A stretch of DNA of 64,000 nucleotides from Effrenium voratum (taxonomy: Eukaryota > Sar > Dinophyceae > Suessiales > Symbiodiniaceae). Location: contig CAUJNA010003738.1 of assembly GCA_963377175.1 (NCBI GenBank), positions 372,501-436,500 of the forward strand, read 5' to 3'. Shown here in pieces: positions 1-12,000 of this stretch. The position numbers were made by a program, and so were the translations under genes. How positions within the stretch are numbered: the first letter of the stretch is position 1; each line of letters opens with the position of its first letter. The notes under the pieces were generated by a model that had not been told where the DNA came from, did no database searches, and saw only the letters and a program-made list of their open reading frames with translations.

Positions 1-2510
1 ATTCAAAAGGCCAAAAGAAAGGCCTTTATAGAAAGGGCCTTTGTTTATATGGCTGTTGGAATGGGGTTTGGTGGCGGTTCAAGAGTTCTGTTGGTGTTTG
101 TCATGGGGGCCTTGTATCTTGAAGTTTGTCGCCGTCCAAAGGGCTTTCTAGCGAGAGAGGGAGAGAGAGTGAGATAGGCATCAATTTAACTTAGTTTCAT
201 ATTGAAGGCTTGGCTAGCTCTGAGCGCGTTGTACTACAGATATGTCGTTTACATAACTTATTCTTCTTGACTGCGAGCAAAGAAACTAGCTTGCCACTTG
301 CAAGGAATTGCAGCCTTTTCAGCAGTTAAGAACGTTAAGGCAAGGCAACTTGGATATATGCATGATGCGGGGTTTGATTGAATTCGTTTCCATCCGTGCT
401 GCGAGCGAGAGGGAAAGGCGAGTGATTAGGTTATAGTAGGCGAAGGCAGTGCCTGAACAGGAGGCGCTGCTTGTGTTTAACATGAGCTGCACATTGGTGC
501 TATATCGGGCTGTGAAACCTGCCAGCCTACCCTTACTGCACTCCTGATTTGTTCTTCTGCCCCACAATGCAGTTTTTTGACTAATTTATACAAAGCCCGT
601 CGACGCGATTCGAGCGACGGCAACAGCCAAACCCACCCGCGCAGCGTAATTCTTTGGAGGGCCTGCCTGCCTCCTGTGATCAGTTGCACCCGTGCTTGCA
701 ACTTTCACTGCTTTGGGAAGGGTCAACGGTTCCTCCACTGCTTGCCGGTTGGGCGTTGCTTGCACGCAATGCGTTTGTTTTAGCCGCGTTTGCAATTGCA
801 TCGCCATTTGCAAGGGTGTCCGTCTTTCAGCTGTGTGCCAGCCTGGGGGATCAAAATGGACAACTAATAAGGGTGATAAGCATATACCTTGCAGTGAACA
901 GACGTGAATGCACGTACGTGAGCCATGTTTGGCAAACAACGCAAGGTCCAGCTCCTAGTTTCAGCCAGAACTTAACGAGCAGGGAGCCAAGCTGCGAGTT
1001 CACGCCTAAAAACGGCCGTTTACGCCCTAAACAGGCCTTTCACGGTAGTTTCACGCTTGTTTCACGGTGTTTCACAGTCCCGAAGGTTGCTGTGGACTGA
1101 AGATGTCGCTGCGTCCAGGGCGTTGTGTCACATGAGTGGATGTCTAGACTTGCCCTGCTGGCATGCTTCAACTCACAAGAAGCATGTGCAGTAAAATGTG
1201 TGAGCCCACAAAAAATTGTGACGTAAGCAATTCGCAACAAGAATCGGGCTTGATAAGTGTGCCGCTTTGTGTACAGGCAGTGACCGCAAGTTGAAAAGGG
1301 TCACCAACTGACACACTGACTGCGTGGGCCTTAACATGATTCATGATGCATACATGCCACATTCAGCTGTTCTCCTGCTCACAGTCATTTGGGTTGCGAG
1401 TATGCCTGTTTGCTGATTTCAGTTAGTCTTGGGAAGTCAAACGCTGCAAGGAACCTCACAGTCCAACCCACGGACGAAGCTACTACAGTTGTCACGACAC
1501 GTGCGTTGCTTTGTGTGAAGTGGCGGGCAAGTACGATTGACTCACGTCACTAGCATTACCAACAAAGTACTATAGTACTAGGCTGGTTTTAATTGAATTT
1601 GAACACGAGGTTTGCCATGACCGACCTTTGTCGACGCAAAGAGCTGGAATATGTAGTTGTTTAACGTTTGTTTTGTAGGTTGTTTGCTGGGCCGTTCCCA
1701 TATATATATATATATATATATGTATTTGTCCAACGTGCTGGCCCGAGGTTGCAAAACCAATATCCTGCCTGTTTATGCTAACCTTCTTTCACATAGTTGA
1801 TGCTGTTCCAGAAATTCCGACATCGTGCTAAGCCTTTAATTGCGACTGTCACCCCGATCTAATTTCAGAATCTAACATGTGAAGCTTCGCAAATCTTGCA
1901 ATGGCAAGAAAACAACGTTTATGCGTCAAACAAGGCTCACTCAAACATCAAGAGGGCGAGAGACAGAATGATGGGAAAGAGTGTTTCTAAAGAGCAGCTG
2001 CTAGAAGTTCCATGCCCAAATAGTACTTACAAAATTGACAATTTGCAAACAAAGGCCTTTACAGGCCTAAAGGGGCCGAGCCGGAAAGGCCTTTGTTTTA
2101 ATGGCCTCCGACCCCCAGGGTTGAGGTAAAAAGCTCAAAACGCTCAAGGCCTGAAAAGTTGCTGGAAAGACCGTGAATTTCATAAACCCCTGCAGGCGTA
2201 ACACACCCCTAATCTACACTAGCGCATATTTATAAAAACAATAGCCGATTTTTGCAAGTTTTTTTCCCCGGAATTTCACGGATTTTCACGGCCTAGTCAC
2301 GGATGTTCACGGCCTTTTCACGATTTTTCACGCGAAGCGCGTGCCAGCGAGTGTTAATGACACGGCAGCAGCCCACCACCCCATCGAATTACCATTGCCA
2401 CGGTTGCAAAGGAAGGCTCAGTCAGGGTGTGTTGGAAGGCTGCTCTTCCTGGCAGTGTGAAAGTATGGCCACCTGTGTACAGATCCGTGTTTGCAGCTGC
2501 CCTCAAAATC
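1..2510. repeat. Left arm of a giant inverted repeat
   Basis: The reverse complement of this stretch is found at 3728-6076. Matching landmarks include the start (near 1-60 against 6020-6076), the AT microsatellite at 1701-1720 against 4336-4351, 'gatgctgttccagaaatt' near 1799 against its complement near 4250, and 'gcagctgc' at 2493 against 3737. The arms differ by scattered substitutions and small indels, and the left arm has about 170 extra bases near 2120-2290. The arm may continue left of the window. Motifs rich in AAAGGCCTTT lie near both its outer end (about 1-50) and inner end (about 2050-2125) in opposite orientation. A run of degenerate 'TTTCACGG' units lies at 2270-2335. No convincing coding exon was seen. 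Confidence 0.93.
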
Positions 2511-3727
2511 TTAAGATCTTAAAATCTTAAGATCTTAAGATCTTACTTAAGATCTTAAGATCTTAAAGCAGTAGACAATTGAACTAGTAAAATATTTAGA
2601 TTTTAAAATATGAAAATAGAATCTTGAAACCCTTGAAGCGGAACATCTGAAAATCTCAAAATAGCAGAATCTTAAGAGTCTCTTAAAACCTTGGAATCTT
2701 AAAGTCTAAACACGTCATATATATGTATATAAATATATATCAGGACCTTAAAATAATGGAATCTTAAAATGATAGAATCCTGAAATCTGAAAAGCTTAAA
2801 AACCTTAAAATCCTAAAATCGTAGTTTCCTGAAACCTTCAAACCTGAAAATATGTAGAACAGTGTCAGAAAAGGATGTCAACTTGCGTTTGCATGAGAGC
2901 CCTTGCAACTTAAAGGTTTCCAACATTTTAAAATTTCAGATTTTTATCAATTTAGGATTACATATTTTAAGATTTGCATGTTTTACGATTTGAATATTCT
3001 AGGATTTTCAGATCTTAAGCTTCTAAGATGTCAATATTTTAAGAGTCCGCGATATTCATATTTTAAGACTTTCAGATCTTAGGATCTTAAGATTCTAAGA
3101 CTTTAAGGCTTTGAGGTTTTCAGATTTTAGAATGTAAATATGCTAGGAATTTAAGATTTTAAGAATTACATATTTTCAAATTTTAAGATCTTAAGATGTT
3201 ACTAGTTTAAGAGTTTAAGATTCTAGGATGTAAAATGCTAAGATCTTAGGACTTTAATGTTTTCAGATTTTAAGATGCTCCCATTTTAAGATATTAAGAT
3301 TCTAAGGTTTAAATGTTTTAAGATGTTAGGAATGTAAGATTTTAGGATTTTAAGATATTAAGGTTTAAATGTTCTAAGATGTTAGGAATGTAAGATTTTA
3401 GGATTTTATGACATTAAGGTTTTAATGTTTCAAGATTTTCAAATTTTGAGATCTTCATAATCTAAGATTTGAATATCTTAAGATTTACAGATGTTAATGC
3501 TTTGAGGTTCCAAGAGCTTAATATCTTAATATGTTATGGGTTTATGCACTTAAGATCTTTTAATATGAGTATTTTCAGGTTTTAATAGTTTAACATCATA
3601 ATACGATTCTAAGATTTTCCGACTTTTGTATCTTAATAGTGTAAGGTCTTCAGAGTTTAAGTTCTGAAGATTTCCGCATTTTAAGATCTTAAGACGTTAA
3701 TATTTTAGTATAATATACGATTTTCAT
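2511..3727. repeat. AT-rich degenerate short-repeat spacer with polarity switch
   Basis: This is the loop of the inverted repeat. It is made of imperfect units of about 8-12 bases related to 'AAAATCTTAAGATCTT'. From about 2511 to 2880 the plus strand is A-rich ('cttaaaatct'). From about 2920 to 3727 it is T-rich ('attttaagatt'). The spacer is therefore itself roughly inverted around 2900. The first 60 bases are nearly perfect TTAAGATC repeats with a strongly self-complementary character. No gene is visible. Confidence 0.85.
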
Positions 3728-6076
3728 GTTTTGAGGGCAGCTGCAAACACGTATCTTTACACAGGTGGCCTTACTTTCCCTCCAACACACGCTGACTGAG
3801 CCTTCCTTTTTGCAAGCCTTGGCAATGGCAATTCGATGGGGTGGTGGGCTGCTGCCGTGTTATTAACACTCGCTGGCACGCGCTTCGCGTGAAAAATCGT
3901 GAAAAGGCCGTGAAAATCCGTGAGAAACACTTCAAAAACGGTTTTCCCTGGGAGTCGGAGGCCCTTACAACAAAGGCCTTTCCGGCTCGGCCTCTCTAGG
4001 CCTGTGAGGGCCTTTGTTGGCAAATTTTCAGTTTTGTAAGTAGTAGTCAGCAGGGAACTTCTAGCAGCCGCTCTTGGGAAACACTTTGTCCCATCATTCT
4101 GTCTCTCGCCCTCTTGATGTTTGAGTGAGCCTTGTTTCACCCCCAAAACGTTGTGTTCTTGCCATTGCAAGATTTGCGAAGCTTCACATGTTAGCTTCTG
4201 TACTTAGACCAGGGTGACAGTGACAATTAGCACGATGTCGAAATTTCCGGAACAGCATCAACTATGTGAAAGAAGGTTAGCATAAACAGGCAGGATATTG
4301 GTTTTGCAACCTCGGGCAAGCACGTTGGACAAATACATATATAAATATAGGAACGGCCCAGCAAACAACCTAGAAAACAAACGTTAAACAACTACATATT
4401 CCAGCCCTTTGCGTCTAGAAAGGTCGGTCATGGCAAACCTCGTGTTCAAATTCAGGTAAAACCAGTCTAGTACTATAGTACTTTGTTGGTACTGCCGGTG
4501 ACGTGAGTCAAACGTACTTGCCCACCACTTCAAACACACTGGCGCAATGACATCGGGCAGTTCACACAAAGCAACGCACGTGCCGTGACAACTGTAGTAG
4601 CTTAGTCCGTGGATTGGACTGTGAGGTTCCTTGCAGCGTTTGACTTCCCAAGACGACCTGAAATCAGCAAACTGGCAGACTCGCAACCCACTGTGGCCAG
4701 GAGAACAGCTGAATGTGGCATGTATTCATCATGAATCATGTTAAGGCCCACGCAGTCAGTGTGTCAGTGAGTGACCCTTCAACTTGCGGTCACTGCCTGT
4801 ACACAAAGCGGCACACTTATCACGCCCGATTCTTGTTGCGAATTGCTTACGTCCCATATTTTTGTGGGCTCACACATTTTAATGCACATGCTTCTTGTGA
4901 GTTGAAGCATGCCAGCAGGGCAAGTCTAGACAACCACTCATGTGACACAACGCCCTGGACGCAGCGACATCTTCAGTCCACAGCAACCTTCGGGACTGGG
5001 AAGCATGAAACACCGTGAAACAAGCGTGAAACTACCGTGAAAGGCTTGTTTAGGGCGTGAACGGCCGTTTTTAGGTGTGAACTTGTAGCTTGGCTCCCTG
5101 CTGGTTAGGTTCTGGTTGAAACTAGGAGCTGGACCTTGCGTTGTTTGCCAAACATGGTTCATGTGCACTCACGTCTGTTCACTGCAAGGAAAATGCTTAT
5201 TACCGTTATTATTTGTCAGTTTGATCCCCCAGGCTGGCACACAGCTGAAAAACGGACCCCTTTGCAAATGGCGATGCAATTGCAAACGCGGAAAAAGTAA
5301 ACGCATTGCGCACAAGCAACGCCCAAAAGGCAAGCAGTGGAGGAACCATTGACCCTTCCCAAAGCAGTGAAAGTTGCAAGCACCAGTGCAACTGACCACA
5401 GGAGGCAGGCAGGCCCCTGCGCGGGTGGGTTTGGTTGTTGCAGTCGCTCGAATCGCGTCGACGGGCTTTGTATAAATTAATCAAAAAGACTGCATTGTGG
5501 GGCAGAAGAACAAATCAGGAGTGGAGTTAAGGGTAGGCTGGCAGGTTTTACAGCCCGATACAGCACCAATGTGCAGCTCATGCTAAACATAAACAGCGCC
5601 TCCTCTTCAGGCACTGCCTTCCTGGAACTACGCCTACGATAACCTAACCACTAGCCTTTGCCTGGCGCTCGCAGCACGGATGGAAGCGAATTCAAGCAAA
5701 CCCCGCATCATACATATATCCAATTGCGTTGCCTTAACGTTCTTAGTGCTGAAAAGGCTGCAATTCCTTGTAAATGGAATGGCAAGCTAGTTTCTTTGCT
5801 CGCAGTCAAGAAGAGTAAGTTATTTAAACACGCTCAGAGCTACCCAAGCCTTCAATATGAAACTAAGTTAAACTGATGCCTATCTCACTCTCTCTCTCTC
5901 TCTCGCTAGAAAGCCCTTTGGACGGCGACAAACTTCGAGATACAAAGTCCCCATGACAAACACCAACACCAATGCTATGTTGAAACCTCGTGAACCGCCA
6001 CCAAACCCCCATTCCACCGGCCATATACACAAAGGCCCTTTCTATAAAGTCTTTGTTTTTTAAGGCCCTTTGAATC
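3728..6076. repeat. Right arm of the giant inverted repeat
   Basis: Reverse complement of 1-2510 with moderate divergence. Examples are the loss of the perfect TATA array present at 1701-1720 and the absence of about 170 bases found in the left arm near 2120-2290. Beyond about 6076 the similarity ends because the partner sequence lies outside the window. The divergence argues that the palindrome is a real, aged genomic structure. No coding exon was recognised. Confidence 0.92.
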
Positions 6077-6114
6077 CCAGGGTTCTCGTTTTATGAGTAT
6101 GCGTTGGTGTAGAC

Positions 6115-6675
6115 GTGCCACCACAAAACACACAGACACAAACACGCGCGCCCGTACATACACATAACATAACACGCTCACACACACACACACAAGCACG
6201 CTCTAGCTTTTTCTCTGACTCGAAGCGACCGACAGAGGCACAGCAAGTATCTGCGGCAAACAAGAGTGTGGGATTTTCACGGTCATTTGGGACGGACACG
6301 GTCATAGGGGATTTTGAAGGCTTTATGGCCAAATGACCTTCGACCACCTTTTTCGCGATCAAACCAATGTCAAGGACAGGCACACGCACACGCACACGCA
6401 CACCCACACACCACCCACCCACGCACGCAAATACGCAAACACGCAAACACGCACGCGTGCGCGCACGCACACGCACACGCACACGCACACGTCACAGCAC
6501 GCCACAAGCGCACGCCACACTTGCACGGCGCATGCGCACGCACGCGCCCACGCCCACCCACACCCGCACCCACACGCGCACGCGCACACGCACACCCGCA
6601 CCTGCACACCCGCACACCCGCACCTGCACACCCGCACACCCACATACAGTCACAAACGCATATATATATATATAG
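6115..6675. repeat. CA/CACACG-rich simple-sequence region
   Basis: The plus strand is almost pure A/C with embedded CACACG, CACGCA and CACCCGCA runs, especially 6378-6500 and 6538-6655, and ends in a short TA array at 6661-6674. It directly borders the right arm of the inverted repeat. The long overlapping open frames here, rich in Thr-His or Val-Cys, are translation artefacts of the repeat. Confidence 0.9.
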
Positions 6676-9005
6676 GCTTGGGGCAGCAACCCAATCTTCG
6701 GGCCAACTTTTTCCGCCTGCCCTGACAACCAGCATTTGTGCACGAGAAACACACTTCAGCATACTTTTGCCGCATTCCCCCTGCGATGTGGCACCCAATT
6801 CACAGGTTTCAGGCATTCACGATCGCTGGCCTCCAACAGCATCCCACCCGCTAAGCCATTCAGGCATCTCGGGTGCCGCCAGGCACCCGCAGTCAAACCA
6901 ACCCAAAGCTCAAACCCAACCCAAACTCACTCTGACTTAAACCATCTCTTAACTACCCCCACCGCAACCACAGTGGGTTGGGAACCTGGAGCACATATGA
7001 CAATGGGGCGAACCAATAGAGATCCCAACGGCATGTAAACGACCCGTGTCAGACACACCCTGATTCAGCTTCCAACCCTTGAAATTTACCACGCTTGCAT
7101 TGTTACAGCCCGAAAAATGGTGTCAGTCCGAGTGGCCAACGCCGCACCCCTGGCTCTGCGCATCATGGCGCCGGACACGAGCCAAGCTGAACAGGGCCGA
7201 GGTGCAATCCCCGGTTGGGTATCTGGGCAATGGCAATGGTGGCTCATAAACGGTATATAGACATACAATGGAGAAATTGCCTGCCCTTTCAGAGCAAACA
7301 TATGGGCCAACTTGGTCAAAGGCATGCGTCCACACACCTCAAATAAGGACGGGGATTCAGCGGATTCCTGAGGCAGATTGAGGACTGCCAAGCCCCTGGG
7401 CATAGTCTTGCCCTTGAGCCGCTCTTCCATCCATTAGAAAATCCGGGCAAAACAAAGCACAAAATACAATATTAAAGCCTTTGCCGTTGCCCCACACTTG
7501 TAAAGGGTGGTCATCTCAGAGGCCAAAGCCCTCAGACCTAGGAATTCCTGGTCCCGAAACCAAAAGTTGTTTTGATAGAATCCTTTTGACAGAGCAAGGC
7601 TAAGCAGTCGCAGTCGTGTTTCACAGGGGCCCTTGATCCGCTCTAATCTGACTGTTTCGAAGTCCGTGAATGTCAAGCTTTGTTTTTGTGTGTGGAGTGA
7701 CTTTGGGAGATCAACCCTTAAAGGGCAGTTTATCTAAGATCTGGGAATCTGAGCTTAAAGTCTTGGCAAGACTACATTTCGATTTTGCAATTCTAAACTG
7801 ACTAAGTATTGGGAATCTAAGAAAAAGGCTTGCCAATGCAACAGAATGAATTAGCAAATCAGAATTAAGTACGAGGGATTCTGAGATTTGCAATTCGCAA
7901 ATAAGTATTGAGCAAGTGCAAGTCCAACCCCGACTCTCCGCAAAAGCAAATTTTCCACTAAAGAGACTGTTGGCACTGTTTTTGGGGGAGGGGTCACATT
8001 AAAGCAGGTCCAACATAACCTCTTCATTTCTCATTCTTGAAGCCAAAGTTGACATCATCTAGTCTACACTGCTCTGACCATGGTTTGCAAACTCCTGGAA
8101 AAGGACTGGCAGTCTGTTGCCAAAACTATGAGATTGGAAGCCCCAACGGACCACCACCCAGGCACTTCCATGTCAATGATTCATCTGATTGACCAGATTT
8201 CACCGCAGGCTTGAGGTGCAAAAGACTCAAGGCTCTACATCTTACTCAGCCCACTTTGACCGCTGCAGTTTAGCAGCTGGTCTGCAATCACCGAGCAGGT
8301 CACGTGAGGCATGAAGCAAGAACAAGGATGGTTTGCATGGAGACTGGTTTCCGGCTCGTTAACACCAATGCAACCAGTGAAGCTTGTCAGGTCCTTTGCG
8401 CGCCAGGCCACTGCAGGTTCTCGCCAAGTGAGCGGGTACGTCGCATCCTTGAGATGCAACCGGCTGCACGGCAGCACGCTCCCCAGACCCCAAACCCTTT
8501 GGAAATGCTGAGAACTGCGTTAGCATCCCCAAAACTGCATGCACGGGTCTACTGCCAGATTTGTCCGCATCAGGAAAGAGAAGATCTCTCACGGAGCAAA
8601 TGCCCGCCTTTCTTGAGCGGTTGCAGTGCAGGCACTGAGGCAAAGGCCCCTTCGGCCCACTGAGCGGCAAAGACCCCGTGCAGCGCATCCTGCAATCTGG
8701 TGCACTTGGCGCGCATGCATGCGCCAAGCGCGGAAAGTGGCCGAGCAGCTACTCAATGCCTAGACCTGAGAGAGGTCCAAGGTTTACTCCAGGGGGGGGG
8801 GGCGTCTCGAGTATTTAAAGGCCACACGAGGGGCACCTGTCATTGCGATTGCTACTCCTGTAAGGTAAGCTCTCGTATCACTTCCTAGACCTACCATATG
8901 ATGTTCTCAAAAAAGACTTCCACGCAAATTAGATGACAAAGAACGGACGCAAACGGCGAGTGATCAAAAGGAACAATATGGGCAGCATACAATCTCCTTT
9001 TCATC
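6676..9005. other. Intergenic or intronic; no clear gene
   Basis: No confident coding exon. Weak minus-strand possibilities are 7290-7430 (a frame reading 'GKTMPRGLAVLNLPQ' with AG|G sites nearby) and 8415-8477 (a frame reading 'DATYPLTWREPAVAW' after an AG|G). Neither could be linked by phase to neighbours. Otherwise it is unique sequence of mixed composition, with a G-run at 8792-8801. Confidence 0.5.
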
Positions 9006-9091
9006 CTCATCCAGGCCCACAAATCCAGAAAGGGAGCCACTGGCCCCAAGGCCTTCTTGGCGTGCTTGGTGTTGCTCGGCACGAACCAGGC
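9006..9091 (-). CDS. Exon, unknown protein (AWFVPSNTKHAKKALG)
   Basis: Twenty-eight codons plus two bases, in phase 0 after CCGAAG|G and ending at a GA donor (ATGAG|GATGAA). The peptide contains 'FVPSNTKHAKKALGP' and a tryptophan-rich end 'FLDLWAWM'. Codon third positions are mostly G or C. The family is not recognised. Confidence 0.5.
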
Positions 9092-12000
9092 CTTCGGACG
9101 GAGCTCAGCAAGCCCGTGTTGCTAAACGATCTTGTAATCTTTGGCCGCTCATTTTTTCGATAACTCTGATACGCAAACGCCCTGGTGCTCATTGTGAACC
9201 GAAAGGTTGTGATGGAAGTCAAACGGTCCAAAGATGTCCAAAGAAGCACCGGGGCGTCCTCCCAGATCATAAGAACTTTATGCAGTCCATCTGACATAGC
9301 AACATACATCTATACGTGTATATATATATATATATACACCTATCTATCTAAATACCTATATTATATATTCGTGTCGCCCTGGCCACAAGAACACTGCCAG
9401 GAGGACGGAGGTTTTGCCGAAGTACGGTACGGACCCGAGGCCTCGTCCAGCGTAAAGTCTGGGCCCGCCTGGCGTGGACTCGTGCGGCACGCCTTGAAGG
9501 AGTTGCATCACTGGCAAGCCGCTCACGGCTGGTAGCACCCAAACAGCACAATTCCAACCAGTTTGGAGAGAATCGAACAGCACAACTCACCCATCACAAT
9601 TCACCCAAACAGCCAATCACCCAAACTCCAGTTTGTGACACTTCAGTGGAAAGGGGATACGACAATGACTAGCAAGTCATTTTTTCTGTGGAGGTAAGCG
9701 TGCATATCGCAAGGGCTGTTTGCGCACACACCTCAAGCCCCAGTTCGAATCGTGAGGCCGTGTCGGCAGCCATCTGACAACACAAGAAGATGAGAACACC
9801 GAGGTCACAGTCCGCACAGCTCGACTGATGTAAAAACACTTAGTTCGAACCGCTTCATTGGCCTAGTTGTTCTTGTGAAAAACAACGGTTGCTCTCCTTG
9901 CCGATTTGTCAACCATTCTGACTTGCAACATGCATTGTGTGTTGAGCAAGTCTGCCACGGTCCCTCAGCCAGACGGCAAAAATGCACGCGCATCACCTAT
10001 ATCTTCAAATCATAATGTGAGAACTTCAGCCAAGCACACATGCATGCGGCCCAGCGTCTTGGACAGGTGTTTCAGCAGATCTTGAAACATGCAGTGTGCC
10101 GCTGTTCGGTATTCCCAGCCATGGAGGAATCAGGACCCCTCCAAACGGAAAACAGATGTCTTTTCTCACTGTCGCCCCGCCATGGCGCAACCTTTGGCGC
10201 AATTGGGCTTCCTGAGGAGCCCCTTCCACGCGCGTGCGGTTTGTGCAGCCCAGCTGCGTCAAAGAAGTGCCACCCATCGCCGGTCCTGGGAATTGTTCGG
10301 ACCCCCTCCCGCATGCGGTTTGAGAGGGTGCCCCCCACATGCAAACAGATCGCCCCCTCAATGTCACCCCAAGTCCGTACGGGAAGTCCGTCCCAGCATG
10401 AGGTTGCATGGTCCGAACCTCCCCGTCCGAGAAACAGATTGCAGTGGTGAGCAAAGGTTTGACTCATCGGGTTCATGCTGAAACAATGCTGATACTTGTT
10501 GCAAATGAGCTGCCTAAAGCTGCCTAATCCGAACAGATCCAAAAGGCGGAGGTGCCAAACAGCCCCAACTTGGTTGCTGAGGTGACCATTCATGTCCACC
10601 ACTTGGGGTTGGTGGTTCCAACTCAAAACCCATCGCCTGCTCTTCCAGGCGAGTGCGGTACCCGAGGCTCTGACCACACCTCCACCCAGTTGTGATTGCC
10701 GCCGCTGGGGATCTCAGAGAATTTCACTTGTTACGTCAAAAACAAGCAAACAAACGCCCCTCTTGCTTGACACAGCAACCACCCAATACATCACAACCCA
10801 CACCCACCCACACACACACACACATCTTCTAAAACAGAAGCGCGCCAACTTGTGACGCTGCGCTGCAGATTATGGCACAAGGCAAATGCTGGCTCTGTTT
10901 TTGCCACTGACCTCGTCATGGGAACAAGCGAAGTTTGGCTGGGCTGCCACCCGTGGTTGTTCTGACTGTCGAAGCGTTCCCCATTCCACAGTCACAAGCA
11001 TCGCACGCACAGGCAATAATCTTTATTCAAACATGGTCCACCTGTATGGCCAGCGCAATGCAACGAGCCAACGACCTGTACATATCCAAGTTCCAAACAT
11101 TCCGTTGCAGGCGAAACACGTAGAAAACACCCCCATGTGCTAAAGCGGCTTCATTTGCATCCTAATTCGAAGATTGCCGTGGATGCTTTTCTGCCTGACT
11201 TCACGGCTGACCAACTTGGCGCCCGAGGCTTCCGCATTCCACTGAGGAGTCCCGGCCTCAAATGCTCCGAGCCGGTTTCAATGAGCAGCTGGTGTCCAGA
11301 AGCGTCAAGGTGGCATTATTCAACACGTGTGTGTGTGTGTGTGTGTGCGTGTTCGGATACGTGCGTCAGTCAAAACAAGAAAAAAGTACAGAAAGGTACT
11401 TGGGCGCTTTATTGCTTTGGAGTTGGTAACCTTTTTGGATGGTTTCGGGACAGCGGCTGCAACCTTGCTAAACCCCTTCGGAGGCGGCTGCGGCAGCACT
11501 GAAATGGGCGACTACTTGCCAAAGTCTACATTTGCCATTTGGGGCCTAGTTTACGTAATACCTGCATTTGTGTCCCAAGCAACCCGTGGAAAGACTTCAC
11601 TCACATTGACTCGTCTGCACAGGCGCAATGAAGTGGCACGCAACACTAGTGGCCTCAGAACTTGTCTCACTCAGTCGGCATGAGCCCTGCATTCAAACCA
11701 AACTGAATGCTAAACGTGCCAGGTGTCCTCGATAGTTGTGCATCACTGGGGTGGGACCTCCTGCAAGATTTGATTGGTTTGATGTTTTGCCACTCACAGA
11801 AGGCATCATGTTCTCAACCTCCACACTTCAGACACAACCCTTTCGGCAGCGAACATCAAAGCTGGAGAGGTTTACTGTTCACATCCCTTTCCGGAGCCAT
11901 CAAAACGATAGGTTGCCAATTTCAGCACAGCGCTCACTCAGGTTTGGCATGGGTCAGCAAGATGAAACAGAACGACTTACCCCCTGGGCATCCCAGCAAT

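Noticed and set aside
1..6076. The palindrome as a sequencing or assembly fold-back artefact
   Set aside because: The arms differ by many substitutions, indels and a 170-base segment, and the spacer has its own organisation. An artefactual fold-back would give near-identical arms.
10072..10677. Minus-strand open frame of 201 residues
   Set aside because: Codon bias is weak and the frame competes with the better splice-bounded exon 10285-10170 in another frame. Length alone was not enough.
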